This document shows, piece by piece, positions 48,405 through 61,209 of a stretch of 64,000 nucleotides of DNA. The stretch covers positions 1,407,124 to 1,471,123 of the forward strand of contig KB445796.1 of NCBI GenBank assembly GCA_000320605.2, given 5' to 3'. The translations under genes were made by a program, and so were the position numbers. The stretch comes from Gelatoporia subvermispora B. Its lineage: Eukaryota > Basidiomycota > Agaricomycetes > Polyporales > Gelatoporiaceae. The notes under the pieces are model-generated. The model did no database searches and had not been told where the DNA came from. It saw only the letters and a list, made by a program, of their open reading frames with translations. Positions within the stretch are counted from its first letter, which is position 1. The number at the start of each line of letters is the position of its first letter.

Positions 48405-48958
48405 GATTGTAGGCTCATCATCGCATTGTTATCATTTCAGCACCATCGTCATACTGCATACAGTCGGCATATTTACCTCTATTCTTGAATGCTGCTCGGA
48501 CATCTTGGTCTGCCGGTCATTGTATCCGTCATTTGTGGGGTATTAGATGCAGCCTAGCGGATGTGGGTTCTGTAGCCTTGTCATTAATTGTCACTCGTCA
48601 ATCGTTATCGTCGCACATGTGCCGTAGCCTTTAAACGTCGATGCTGGGGATGAGCAAGGATGAGCAACGCGTGCGATGTGCAATGCGGGGGGATGTCGGG
48701 GCAAGACGCGTCGCGTGCGCCCCGGATGCGGGGAATGCCGCCAATTGCCGCCTCCGCGATCGCCCCGAGATGAACTCATCGAGGTACATACCCGGCCCGC
48801 CATTCAACCGCCCCCATAATTTGGCAGAAGCGAAGGCCACTCGACGACGAGCGAAATTCGCTAGATAACCCATCGCCTCACGCCCGTCCCGACTTGACAC
48901 TAGACCATCGCCCTCATCTGCTAGAGCAGATCCGAACGACATACACCGTCAGCACGAC
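48405..48958. other. Spacer between TOP1 and gluconokinase
   Basis: These 554 bases separate two genes on the plus strand. Reverse frames of ~70-100 codons show no family. It holds the TOP1 3' region and the gluconokinase promoter. Confidence 0.5.
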
Positions 48959-49889
48959 ATGGCAGTCGCGAGCAAATCGGAAGCGAGTCTTCAACCATCG
49001 GAGCAGGAGACTGAACACAATGGGAGCAGCACAAACAATGGAGTGGAAGATGTGGGAGAGATGTGCACAGCACAGGGGTCGCCGAGTGGGGGTCAGCGAC
49101 CGCCGGTGCTCATCATCGTGATGGTGTGTCCTCAGCCTGCTCACTCGCGTGACACCCGAGCCCATCTTCTGACCTCGTCTCCGCACCACCCACGCATCCG
49201 GGACGCATCATCGCGTCGCAATCGCACTGCAGGGCGTGTCGGGCACAGGCAAGTCCACCCTGGCACACGCCATCGCTGACTCGCTCCATCTGCCGTACAT
49301 CGAGGGCGACTCGCTGCACCCGGCTGAGAACGTCGCGAAGATGGCGTCGAACATCCCGCTCACCGACGCGGACCGCGCGCCGTGGCTCGCGCACTGCCGC
49401 GCTACCGCAGAGCGCGTCGTGCGCGGGGACCGCGACGTCGAGGGGCTCGTCGCGGAGGGGTGGGACAACGCGGCCTGGGAGGAGGCGCATGGGCGCGGCG
49501 TCGTCCTGACGTGCTCGTCGCTCAAACGCGTGTACCGCGAGGTCCTGCGGGGCAACGTACCCTCATCCGCGATCCTCGCGCCACCTACGGAAAAGCCCGC
49601 ACCCGCGTCCGAGCCTGGCGTGGAGGAGGTGGCGGCGAGCAAGGCTGCGGCACCTGTGCCTGGGCTACGTACCGTGTTCGTGTACATCGACGGACCGAAG
49701 GATTTGCTGCTCGGACGGATGAAGGCACGGGAGGGACACTACATGAAGGCAGACATGCTGCAGAGTCAACTCGATACGCTGCAGACTCCGGTGGGGGAGG
49801 ATGGGGTGGTACAGGTGAGCGCTGAGCAGAGTACGGAGGAGCAAGTCAGTACGGCGTTGGACGCGTTGCGGAAGCTGGCGGTCATATAG
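48959..49889 (+). CDS. Gluconokinase
   Basis: It phosphorylates gluconate to 6-phosphogluconate, which enters the pentose phosphate pathway. Two exons give about 273 residues. Exon 1 encodes a 55-residue polar leader ending RPPVLIIVM; the intron ends just before the P-loop GVSGTGKSTLAHA. The substrate-binding IEGDSLHPAENVAKM and WLAHC segments, and VVLTCSSLKRVYREVLRG, are typical of the GntK family. FVYIDGPKDLLLGRMKAREG and HYMKADMLQSQLDTLQ complete it. An Ala/Pro/Glu insertion of ~30 residues (PPTEKPAPASEPG...) makes it longer than the usual ~200-residue enzyme. Confidence 0.92.
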
Positions 49890-50419
49890 TGGCGGAGGGC
49901 CGCGGGAGTGGCAAAGGCGCATAGACGGAGAATAATCGGGCCCCATTTCGAGAGTGTCACTGTATAGATTTGTACAACGCTAGATCACACACTACTGCAC
50001 GTATCGGAGGCCACATAATGTCGACAGAGATGGGTAGGTCGAAAAGAGCATCTAGCGAGTGACGACCTGAACCCGCTACCATAGCCCATCACGTGATCTG
50101 GGGATGTCACTTCCCAGCAGCCTTCCACCGGACAACTTGCACCCAGAGACCGCTGACACGTCCCGAGTTCACCTGCAATCAATTGTCATACGATGATTTG
50201 AGTTGTTGCGGCACGAAGGTGTCCACTGCACGATGTTGAACCCGTCGTGGGGCTGATTGGGTTCACTGCCGGTGGACACATGTCAGGGCTGCGCGGCGGC
50301 TGTGGTCAGTCACTGAGTCAATCCAGACATCCGATGGACAGAAGCTTGCCCGAAACCTCTTCAGTCCACACGGTCATCTCGACGCTCTCGTGGGTTCATA
50401 CCCTCTCTGGCAGCCAGAC
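49890..50419. other. Spacer between gluconokinase and glutaredoxin
   Basis: No gene recognised in 530 bases; it contains the promoter of the glutaredoxin gene. Confidence 0.5.
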
Positions 50420-51248
50420 ATGAATCCTGCACCCGTTTCCCGACCGTGGTCAGGTTCGTCCTACCGCCGCCGTCGCATCCTCTGGTCTCTCGTGCTCTTC
50501 GTCGGAGTATTCTTCTTATTCTTCCGAGACCACCTCCCGGAGAACTTCTGGTCTCTGCCGACCTCCCTGAAAGATCTCGGCTATTCGTCCGAGTCGTCGC
50601 GCGTCGGCCAGGTCGCCCTCGCGAAGGAAAAGGACGCGGCCGCGGCTGCGAGCGTCCCGGAGATCCAGGCCCTGCTGCACTTCATCACCGCGCACCCTGG
50701 CAGGACACTCAGTGAAGAAGATGACAGTATCAGTGTGGAGGGTATGGGTTTGGTCAAGGTCGACCCGCAGAATGAGGTCGACATCAGGGTGTATGCGCCC
50801 GATGGCGACAACGACTGGGAGAAGCACATGAGGGTCTTGAATGAGAAGTACCCCCTTGTGGTTTTCAGCAAGTCGTACTGCCCGTGCGTGTTTTTCGAGC
50901 ATCAGAGCTGGCACATCTCAGAACTCACGATTCACACAGATATTCGCAGAAGGCAAAGTCGCTACTGAGCTCGTACTCGTTATACCCGGCGCCATTCATC
51001 GTCGAGCTCAACACAAGAACAGACGGGACGCAGATACAAACCATCCTGGCCCGTCTCACGCAGCGCTCCACTGTGCCGAACATCTTGCTCCATGTACGTC
51101 TCGGTATGAAACAGGCCCGCATGTACTGACGAGTGTCCAGGGCAAATCCATCGGGGGTTCGGACGATGTTCACGAATTGCACAATGCACATAAGCTGAAG
51201 ACCCTGCTCGAAGAGGGGGGTTTGGAGGTGAACGCCGAGATCCAGTGA
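50420..51248 (+). CDS. Membrane-anchored monothiol glutaredoxin, Grx6/7-like
   Basis: A glutathione-dependent oxidoreductase of the secretory pathway. Three exons give about 240 residues. An N-terminal cytosolic tail with an RRRR patch is followed by a single membrane anchor (ILWSLVLFVGVFFLFF). A stem leads to the glutaredoxin fold: KYPLVVFSKSYCP joins across the intron to YSQKAKSLL, giving a CPYS active site as in yeast Grx7. APFIVELN and TVPNILLHGKSIGGSDDVHE supply the cis-Pro and glutathione-binding loops. The ATG at 50420 (MNPAPVSRPWSG) is used; an upstream extension begins with GTG only. The paralogous fold at 57494-58464 lacks the cysteine. Confidence 0.9.
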
Positions 51249-51416
51249 GACAATGTGCTCTTGCTGTATCATGATACTGTAGAGATACATGTACTTATAC
51301 TTCCTTACTGTCTTCCACCTGTGTTACCGCTCTTGCACTTCGATGTAGATGACAAAATGCATTGAATATGTAGTCGATACCGCACCAAGCTTTGGATGTT
51401 ACGCAAGTGGTCATGC

Positions 51417-52430
51417 TTATGCATCGTCGTCGTACGGAGGAAGACCCCACTCTTCCGGAACGAAATCTTCCAACGACTTCAACGTCAAGTCCGGCTGCTC
51501 CGGCCCAAGGGGCGTGGTCGTGTCCGAACCAAGAGCAAGAAGGTTCGGGTCCGGAACCCACACCACTTCAACATAATGAGTCGTCGCACAATAGTCGCGT
51601 TGAATACGATAGAACGCACCATTCATCCCCGCCGCCTTCCCCGCCTGGACGCCAGGTATCGCGTCCTCAAACACAAGGCCCTTCGCGCGCTCCGTCGTCT
51701 CTTCCTCGCTCGCCAAGCCCGCCTCCGCCATGCCTACGCGGCGTCCCAGGCTCCTCTCCGCCGTGACGAGGAAGATGTCCGGGTGGGGCTTCCCGCGGCC
51801 CGGCGCGAGCAGCCCGTCGTCCGCACAGACGACGCGCCCCTCGAAGTGCCCGAAGAGCGCCTCCATGAGATGCATGCTCTTCAGCTCGTAGTTGCGCCGC
51901 TGCGAGCCCGTCGCGACCGCGATGGGCACGCCGTGCCGGCGCAGATGCCGCACGAGGCGCACCGCGCCCGGGAGCGGCTGCACGTGCGGCCAGCGCGCGT
52001 CCTGGCCCGTGCGCCGTTCATCGAGGTAGCGGTCGATGGTGAAGTCGGCGGGGAGGTCCGGGAAGAAGGAGAGCAGGTGCGCCGCGGCGTCGCGCTCGGC
52101 TGCGGGCGGCGTTGTGGTCAGCGGCAGCGCGGGGTGGGTGGGATCGGCCTGACGCACGTTTGCCCATCAGGCCCGCCTTGATGTCCCAGGTCATCTCCTT
52201 CCCGTACCGCGCGAGGATGTCGTCTGCGAGGCCACGTAGGTGTTCGTCAGCGCCCTGGCATGTAGGAGCCCGGGATCCACTTACTGGTGACTTCTGTGTA
52301 GACTCGCTCAGAGTCGATCAGCAGGCCTTCATGCGGACTGCACGTATGAGCTCGGGATTTGTCTGAACATGAAGTGCCCACCATCCATGTCAAAGAGGAC
52401 ATATTCAATCTGGGGTCTCTTGGCCGTCAT
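51417..52430 (-). CDS. HAD phosphatase, HDHD1-like
   Basis: A small-molecule phosphatase of the HAD superfamily, closest in pattern to HDHD1, which hydrolyses pseudouridine 5'-phosphate, and to related GS1-type enzymes. Four exons give about 290 residues. The start MTAKRPQIEYVLFDMDG leads directly into motif I (DMDG, spliced to LLIDSERVYTEV). The second motif is VATGS, followed by RGKPHPDIFLV (III) and LVFEDAIPGVQAG (IV). The C-terminal LEDFVPEEWGLPPYD matches the family end. The substrate cannot be deduced from sequence. It converges on the glutaredoxin gene with 168 bases between stops. Confidence 0.88.
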
Positions 52431-52949
52431 CCCGACGATGGACAGTACTGAGGCGTCTACCTACGCTAGTGACCATTAGTAAAGTGCGAGTAGGCGATTC
52501 GTACGCAAGACATACTTGTCGTGGTCGTAGGTAAGAACCAGAGGAGGTCGGCGCCGGCACCTCGCCTTGCTCAACATCGTTTTCTAGTATTTGATGTGCG
52601 CATCAAAAGTAGAACGGCCCGAACTTTCCGCTGACCTGCACTCAAGCGCTCGATCATTGTATTTGCAATTGGCGGAAGTACAACTCGACGGTGCGCGATC
52701 TCATAGCAGATGGTATCGCAGAGCTCACATTCGCACTAAAAAAATGCCACAACGCCCTGCAGCGTGGCAAGCTTTATGAAATACTGCGAAATACTTGTAA
52801 TGGTTTCTCTAAACAAGTCAGTAGTCGTCCTTGCTCTCAATTCTACTAAGCGGCACTGCTTAACGCGTTACCAAGCAGGGAACACCTCCCAAACACCGAT
52901 TCCTACAGTGAGACAGTTCCCCTCAAAATTGTAACAGAAGCCGAGTCTG
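52431..52949. other. Spacer between HAD phosphatase and P450
   Basis: No gene recognised; it includes the HDHD1-like promoter and the P450 3' region. Confidence 0.5.
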
Positions 52950-55291
52950 CTATCTAATTAGCTCCACATTGAGTCGCAACTCAGACTTCGTTCCACGCGG
53001 TTCGGCCGAAGGATATGCTCCGCCTCCCGAGTTCCAGAAGATAGGCGCGTCCGACAGCGAGAGCTTGAACGAGGTAATGAGCATAGACAAGAAAACCTCT
53101 ACCTCTCGTGTTGAGTATCATGCCAGCAAATGCATGTGATAAACGTACTGATGTTCAACTGGGCAATCTTGTAACCACTACACGCCAGGGAGCGAAGTAT
53201 CAGACAGAGTATGCAAGCTATATGCCGCACCACACTTACATGCAAGCGCGCCCGCCACCAAGGAATGTCAGCCTGCACATACAAAACAAGTTAGTATGTG
53301 TGATTCCGATGGAATGCAGCACTGAAACGTACATATGTGCATAGATGCCACAGTTTGGTGCATCGAGCACCGTTTGGGGCATTGGATGCATCCATCGCTC
53401 TGGTTTCCATTCCAGAGCATCTTCGCCCCACAGTGCTCGGCTACAGTTCATACCCATGATGTCTACGAGGACTGTCGTGCCCATGAGGATCGGGATCTCA
53501 TCGATACGTTTTCCGTCAAGACCCACGATCGGAACTGACAACGGCATAATAGTATCCTTGCGTGCTCTGTCGCAATTGTTAGTAGGCACGAAAGCGAGTT
53601 ATGGGTATAGATGTATCCTCACGTCTTAGCCACAATCGGAATGGCGGGATATCTGATGAGATTGATACGTGAGTGTCTGGCAAACATAACATTGATCACG
53701 GAACAACATCTCTCTCATACCTCCGTAGCGACTCTCGACACACTGCCTCAAGATAAGGGAGCGCAGCAAGCTCGTCATATGACATGTCTTGGCCGTCGCG
53801 CTGGGCACCGGCGATCTCGGCGCGTACTTTGTCTTGCACGTCCTGGTGTTCTGCCAATAGATGGACTATTCTTCCGAGGGAACTTGACGTCGTATTAACT
53901 CCAGCGAATACGATCGTTCTGAAGGGGTCAGACAACGGTAAGTCGTGGCTGGCGATCCACATACGAGACCTGGGCAACCAATTCGTCAAACGGAAGCTTT
54001 TCGTCGTCGTCGGCATTCATGTTAGCTTGTACTAATAGACACATGAAATCGGTGAGCATAGCTGCAGCGTGTTCAATTTTTGCGCTCACGCAGTTTACTG
54101 AGAATATCTTTCCCTTCGTCTATCTGGTGTAGCGCAGAATCCTCGCCCTGCTCAGCCGCGACCTTCTTGCTAAGGAGGATCTTCTCCGCGTGGTGGTTCA
54201 TAGTCCCGACGATATTGAGCAGGCTCTGCAGGCTCTTGTTCGGTAAATTTTCTATTAGGTATCGGAAAGACGTGACCGATCCCGTCAATGCGAAAAGTTC
54301 CCTCCAAAGGCGTGTTACAGACAACGCTGGGCTACATCCGTGGTGTGTGAGCCCGAATATTCCAAATAGTCGCAATGGTAAAGCATACAGCAGTTGCTTG
54401 ATAACAATACCAAATGGGTCCTGCGTCTCCTTGGTTAATCCATCGAATGTGTGACCGAGAGCCCCTCGTCCAATGAATTCCATGATCGATCGAGACAACC
54501 ACTCCAAGATGTCAATCTCACGTGGTCCATCCTGTATTTTGCTCACTAGTGCAGCACGGAGCTGGACAACGTGTGAGGCCACAGGGATTAGTTGTCATAG
54601 GGGATTCTCACCTGACGGGCAACACTGTACGCAATAGGGCATATGCTGCGCACATTCTGGGTGCCGAAAAGAGGATTAAGGAGTTTGCGCTGCTTCCGAT
54701 GGTGCTCGCCTTTGCGTAGATGTAACTCAAATGGAGGTGCATCAAATAATCTTGACAAACCTTGCGTTGATAGTAGCCCGTTTCCGAATACGAGTTGGCC
54801 CGAGCTAGATCCAGAATATCCAGACCGAACGTACAGAAATTTGAAGGCCGACCAGACTTACGCGAGATGGATTTTCGTTTCCTCAAATATCGCCTGGTCT
54901 TTGACTAGGATGGAATACAATGCTGCAGGATCAGTGACACTTAGATGTATATCCTAAGTTGCGTATGGTTGAGTGCAATTCATATGAGACGTATGGCCTG
55001 TACTGACGCCGAGAAAAGCGTGGATTTTAACAACGGCCGGGAATTCCTCCCATAGGTGCCTGCGAAAGCCCCAGCCGTCGAGATCAAATATCTGACCATA
55101 ATTGCCTAAATAGAAAGTATGAGTTCAGTACAATCCAGAATGAGCTGATGCACCTTTCAAGAACGATTGTGATGATGGTCCGGGGATATTGTCATAGGGC
55201 GATGTCCCAAGCGCCGCCAAGAGAGGTAGATGATGACGAGTGCGGCAGATACCAGTGCACAGTTGAAAGGACTGATGGGCAGGCCTAACAT
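52950..55291 (-). pseudogene. Cytochrome P450 with N-terminal frame break
   Basis: A microsomal-type P450 of the large basidiomycete families, split by about a dozen introns. All core motifs can be assembled: the hydrophobic anchor from MLGLPISPFNCALVSAALVI, DNIPGPSSQSFLKG, I-helix STIVFAGVNTTSSS, ESLRR (ExxR), WKPERW, and heme loop FLGGGRACIGYK. The end is SGGGAYPSAEPRGTKSEL...LNVELIR. The break is between the anchor and the GTSPYDNIPGP segment, which lie in different frames near 55200-55225 with no usable splice sites between. One missing base would explain it, either a real inactivating mutation or an assembly error. The I-helix acid is Asn (AGVNTT), where Asp or Glu is usual. Substrate unknown. 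Confidence 0.8.
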
Positions 55292-57493
55292 GACGGTGTC
55301 GACGGGGAGATCTTGGCGTGCTACGCAAGGGCGAGCGTTGAGCCCTGAACTTAGAGACATGTCGCGAGTGACCGCAGTATCGATCCTTTATATGTTGTGC
55401 GGAACCAGCACATTCTTGGATGCATAAATCCTTAGTACCGGACACCAATTACACAAGTGCATGGTGATTGGTGGGCGCAGCCGATTTACGGACTGCATCG
55501 ATCTTGAGAAATCCGTCACCTTGCGTCAGAGGTTCTTCTGTACTTTGGTCGTGTACCTAAATGGGGTCGTGTATGCCTATTACAAGACGTGTCAACCCAG
55601 CCTTCAATTGCTTCAAGTATGGAAAGGAGTGGCCTTGACTATAAGAGGCATTTACACGCCAACCAACGCTTCAAGCTTCAACAACGAATTCGCTCATATC
55701 GAAATGTGGTTCAAACTTGCACTAGTCAGGTCAAAACCGAACCTACAGCGAACACCCGATAATTCGACCGAGATATGCAAATGTGAATATAATTCAGGTA
55801 GAAACGTAAAGCCAGCAAATTAGACGGGGCTGGTCCCGGAGGAGTCCGCTGGGGGGTGGTAACCCGGCGTAGTGGAGTGTGTGAATGAGATGGAGAAGAG
55901 GAGTAATTGAGAGCGAACAACCCTCCGGCCTCGACTAACCGCATGCTCGGGAGCGATCCAAGCCAGTCGAAGGCTGTAAGCGTGTTTTCGTGCGATACCT
56001 CACGTTCGCCGGTGTCGTACAATTGCTCTGTTGCCTTCTCCTAACTCGAGATATGCACTCCAGATTTCACTTGCATCAAAGTCCCCGAGCACGCAGATTC
56101 TGCATTCACGCGGCTGACCAAGAGACTGCCGATTCGTCTTCGTGCATGCTGCGTGCTTTATATGAGGGTACCTGGCGCAGGATTGATGCGCAAGCGATGT
56201 GTGAAGGTGCCCTAGGCGTACGCGAACTTCGCGGGAGTCAGCCCGAGTTGACGCGACGTTCCTCTAACGAGCTCGGTAGCGCGCCCCTGACAGTGCTTAA
56301 CCGTCCGCAACGCTGATAATGTTCCGTTGTCACTTTGAGTCACAAACACCCTCGGTAAGTCCTGACATACCTGGAGTACCGTTCATTCATGAGATCTTCT
56401 AACTGGTACGTATAGAATGTCGGGCATAGGACACCGTACGCCTCCTGAACAGGTGCCCTCGGGAGAAGGGTTATGACACCGTCGGAACGTTCGAGCTGAC
56501 GCTGAGCCTTCCAAACATCCCGGGCGAGTCTGAGGTACATCGGGAACACGCTGCCGGTTATCCACCGTGAACAGAAAGTCTATGCCCTATTCTAGACAAA
56601 AGTGTAATGTTTTCCTCGTACACACCCCGGCCGTTCCGGCTGCATCAAAGGCAGCAAGCCTGGGCTCACCTCGCGTTGATGGCGCACGTACTACTCGGCA
56701 GCGCTGCAAAAAAAAGCTGCAGGTTGGCCGTAAGTCTTCTGCGATGTTGGCGTTAGACAGCAGGGGATCATATAACCAAACGGGGATATGGGCTGAAGCA
56801 AGGTCAAGCGATCGGTACTTAAACCTATCTTGGTTAGGTTAAGCCTGAAGGTGTGCATCTGTGGGCGCACTGCGAAGGTAGGAAGGTCTACGTTCTGTGA
56901 AACCAGTTGCTTCAGCCTGCTCATATCATGGACAGCGTTGGGCGGGACGATCTCCTGGGAATTATGGTCCGGGTTGAACTCCTTTCCGGGAAGCCGCCGG
57001 CAACTGTCCCATGGACTGATGGCAGCCTGGTATAGTACGGTGCCACGATGTGTGTTTGGCAGGAGTTGACAAGACATGGCCAGAATATTAACAATGTCAC
57101 ATTGTGTCCCACATCAAATTGACGAAGGCGACAGACTGCGTCTGGCGGTTGACATAATCCTTCATGTGTAGGTATATATGTACATGACGCAGAGGGATCT
57201 ATGTGACCGCGCTATGAGCGATCAAAGCAAAGGCAGTGCAAGAAGTGCAAGAAGTGCACGAGTGCAGGAAGGATAGCAACGCGTGTGTAAGGCAATCACA
57301 ACATTGTGCGGAAATCGTCCAGCCAATGTCAATTCTACGTGAGTATTGTGCGCGATTGCTATTAGTACGGTAGATAGTCATACACCCAGCTGTACAACCC
57401 AGTAAGAGACTCCAACAATCCGATATGCCACCACAGCCCAACGTAACAAGAGTCCGCAGCGATGCACGCACCGCCCAGGGAGAGCCTAGCCTG
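55292..57493. other. Gene-poor 2.2-kb region
   Basis: No supported gene. Reverse frames at 56340-56549 (FPMYLRLARDVWKAQRQLERS) and 56691-57077 look protein-like in composition but match no family I know and have no clear exon partners; they may be remnants. A short GTGCAAGAA-type repeat lies near 57235-57265. Confidence 0.4.
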
Positions 57494-58464
57494 CTAGTGC
57501 TTTTTCCCTTTCTTCCGCTTGGCACCATCAATCACGGCGCCGGCGTCGCTTATCATTCGCTGCAGCTCGCCCTTGTTGCGGAGATAGCGAATTTCCTGCA
57601 TCGAGCCAACCGTGCGACCGCCGATGAGCAGGATGGGGAGTTCAGAGGTTGAAGTGAGGCGGAAGAGCAGCGGCGCGAGCACGTCCTCGTCAGCTGCAGA
57701 TCATGATGTGAGTGAGGTTACCGAACATGGACAGGTGACTACTGACGTCGTTGGTCTACTTCGATAATCGTGGGTGCTGGACGTAAATACATATCCGCGA
57801 GCATTTCCTTAAGTTCTCGTGAGATTGGTGAGTGGAACTGTGTGAACGGCATGCCCATAAGTCGTGCACGGAAGCAATTGCGGTGAAATGGACGAACCTT
57901 CGAGTACAACAGCACCGGATTACGCGCCCAGACGTCGTGCACAACTGTGGCAACCTCCTCCGGGGCTTGCGGGCTCCGCGTGTCGAAGTCGAGGACGAGC
58001 TGGGGGTCAATCGGTTGTGACGGGTCGACCGACGACGGGATGACATTCTGTGGCAAGCTGACAATAAAGCTGGAGACCGCCGCCAGCTCTTGCTCCGCGT
58101 CCAATGTGATCTGTGGCCGTTCCGCGTTACTGGTGTTCACTCCAACAGGTCTCTTTTGTCTTAGCGCTGCTCGGAACACCTCTGAAGAGAGATGTGATGA
58201 TGACGCGCCGGATTTGGAACCATCAGCGTCGCGGAAAGATATTGGGGAAAATGATGGCTGGGCGACGAGCAGGACATAGACCGAGACGATTATCAGGACG
58301 AAGAGGGCGAGGAACGTCGTGCGGAACCAGTAGCTCTTGAGCTTGCGGGACGTGAGCTGTGTGCTGAACTCGGCAAAGCTGAGCGGCGGGGTCAATGGAG
58401 GGGACTCGAGGGCGAGCTTGCCCATGTCGGGATGGCGGGCAGAGTAGGTGCGGCGGTGGGCCAT
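57494..58464 (-). CDS. Membrane-anchored glutaredoxin-like protein, no catalytic Cys
   Basis: Three exons give about 275 residues with the same plan as the Grx6/7 protein at 50420. An N-terminal cytosolic tail (MAHRRTYSARHPDMGK) leads to one membrane helix (TTFLALFVLIIVSVYVLLVA), a stem, then a glutaredoxin-like fold. The active-site segment spliced across a 60-base intron reads LLYSKFHSPISRELKEML, aligning SPIS with CPYS. The catalytic cysteine is therefore Ser. APTIIEVDQR and LPILLIGGRTVGSMQEI keep the cis-Pro and glutathione-loop positions, and the end is Lys-rich (AKRKKGKKH). I infer a redox-inactive binding or scaffold protein. An upstream ATG at 58557 would add ~31 hydrophobic residues. 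Confidence 0.8.
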
Positions 58465-61209
58465 GTTTAAGGAGGCAGGGAAGGTAAATAAACGGAGTGG
58501 CCGGATGAATAGAAGCAGTTGGAAGAAATAAAGGAATGGCAAAGGCGTGGAGCCCAAAATGAGTGACTAGATTCTGCTTGCGACAATTGCGCCTTCTCTC
58601 CAGCGATGTCCCGGTTGACAACTCGTTTATCGCCCATTTTGTGCCACGTGCATCCCTGCCCTTACTTGCCATATATGGTCGGCGCGCCTGCTTGCCGTCA
58701 CTGCCGCGCACTCCCGAGCGTGATCTGCCATCAAATTTGCCTCTTTCGAGCGTAACAATGTGGTCTACGAAACCCGTCCCGCCGGGCAGTGCATGTCCGC
58801 TAGAAGCTACAGGCTTCCGCAAACTCTCTACAACGTGTCTTCCACAAGCAAGAACGATAATTCACGGAAATTTACGCGCCACAACAGGTGCATCCTCTTC
58901 GTCGCCTCATTCTATGACGCATGGGCCGTGAAATCTTCCTAGCACAGTCCGCTTCCAGAATGGGCCCGACGCGGTGTCTCAGATGTCTGTTCCTTGTCGT
59001 CAACCTACTCCATTCGTCTATTCTACGGAACCCGAGCATCGCTTCTAGTCTGGGAACTCTTGTCTTTGCAACCCGGTGCTCAGCATGATACCGGCGATCT
59101 CAAATGATTGCCGCGCTCGAACTAATGTGGGCATCATCGACGACATACGTCGCCCGCGGAATACCATCTCACAATCTATGTAGATGAGATAACTATATAC
59201 TTCTGTCACGAACGGGGACACCGACGATCGTAGACGAGCCGCAATGCAATTTGGGCCATGATCAGCGCTTCTCCCACAGACTATGACGACAATAATCACC
59301 TCGTTGTGTCACAATGTCCAACATTTCCGCACTGGTTCTGTCTGTCGAGGTGGATACACGTCAAGGCGAGAGACCTCCCCGACGTCCGTTTGTCCGGACC
59401 TTTGCAGGGAAGCCAGCGGCTCTGGCGCTTTCCGGTACCGGGGACCTCGTTCCTCGTGAAATAGTCCCCAGGGTAGCCTCCGAAAACTCATGGCTTTCTA
59501 CGACACTCCTGGGTTGATTTCTCACTTTCTTTACCAGTATGAAGCCGAAACATTCCAGGTGATATCTTGGCTGAGCCGTTTTCGCAGCTCGTTTCGGACG
59601 CTTGGGCATGATTCTGCTGTAAGTTGTTTTGCCAGAGCGCGGTGAGTAAACGCGACAGATCGAAGATAACAATGGATCTTCATTGGGTCAAAATAAAATC
59701 AATCGGCCCAGGGCGGAGAGCGAGTCAATAGGGCAATCGATCCTATGTAATACCAACGTAGCACCCTCGTCCGTCGTGGCTGCACCGGCAACGAACCGCG
59801 GATACTCACTCGATTGTGCGTGTTCTCTACCTCTCAGATACGATCCTGGCTGGACATCTATAGGCACCTCAGGAATGACAATGCGCCCGCATAGCCGGGC
59901 ATTCTACTGCACTCCAACAACGCTGAACAACATGCCTGCTCTAAGGAACCGATCTGCTGGTCTTATCTTATGCATCTGTGGCCTCCCGGACTATTCAATG
60001 TAAAAAGAAGGATATTGCTTCGCGAACATTGGGCGACGTTCACGTGGAAAGCATAGAATGGAGGCAAATAGCGTGAGCATCTCGTCTAGCTCCCTGGACC
60101 CCCGTCGCTCTGCTGGCCATCTCATTCTAACAGTATCCTTCCTCCCAAATTCCCTTCATAACTCAAGGCAATTTTATTGTCATGTAACGTACTGCTCGCG
60201 CGGGTGTAGTGGGTTATACCTGGACGCCTCGCTGCTCGGTCCTCCGGAGATGCCGCGAGACATGAAAGTCCGATTGGTCCTCGGGTTAGCATGCCCTGGA
60301 CAGAACAAAATCTGGAATACGTCCTGCCCATTCCACGAATAGCCCAATGCCAAGCCGTATTGCATGTGCGGTATTCCTTGCCCTATGGGGATGCTGTGTC
60401 GTACGCGGGGGCTTTTGTGCATGTTCCGGGCCAGGCACGGACCTCAAAACAAGAATATCGACCTCCGCATGGCTGTGAACGCACCGAGTATTGATACTTT
60501 TGCGCCAAGCGGGCCGGTGCCGCGCAAGCCTGGCTCGGGCCATTTGATGACGGTAAAGTGACAGGGCTCTGCCAGTGGTGTACGGACGAACGTGCGTGTT
60601 CTAAGTATTCGACGAGCTCTGGGACATTCGGTGAAGTGCTACCAGGCTACCCAGTCCATCTGCTGTCTTGCTTCCTCCTCTATGTCGGGTAACGTAATAT
60701 GATCTCCTGCCCTTTTTGGATAATACTTTACCTAACACGCCACAACGGCCAGCGCTCAAGATCTCGGCGTCAACTCGTGATCGTCAATCCGAGCATCTGG
60801 TGTCGTTGCTGCATAGCTCGGATTTGTGCTGTCGTAAGCTGGAGGAGTTGTATAGCTTGTGCCAAGACCTTGTCTCGCTGCAGTCACGATTGAGCTGTCC
60901 GGTGTTCTGCCTTCGCCCCTGACGTCTCTCTGTTGGTACATCCTCCTGTGTTCTACTCGTTCCTGCGCTAAGTACTGGGGCGTGGATATCAAGTGGTCTT
61001 CTAACTTCGTCTCAATGTTCGGTTGGAGTCAATCATGCTCTTCGTGATACATGCACCATAGGCATTGCGGCAGCCTTCCATAAGAAGTACATACAGACTC
61101 AAGCGTCCGCAGCGATGGAATCCCAAAGTAGGGTGGTACAGATAGGGGCGGCTGACTCTAGCGTGATATGTCTACGGCAAGCAAATGTAAACGTACAATT
61201 GATCAATTA
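58465..61209. other. Gene-poor 2.7-kb region
   Basis: No gene supported. Forward and reverse frames up to ~100 codons are scattered but give no domain and no consistent splice structure. The left part holds the promoter of the glutaredoxin-like gene, and the right end the 3' region of acetoacetyl-CoA synthetase. Confidence 0.45.

Noticed and set aside
39662..55291. Terpene cyclase plus P450 as a classical biosynthetic cluster
   Set aside because: At least five housekeeping genes (NDUFB3, TOP1, gluconokinase, glutaredoxin, phosphatase) lie between them and there is no regulator or transporter typical of a cluster.
56340..57077. Possible protein remnants in reverse frames
   Set aside because: Composition is protein-like but I could not match a family or find exon partners, so no gene is called.
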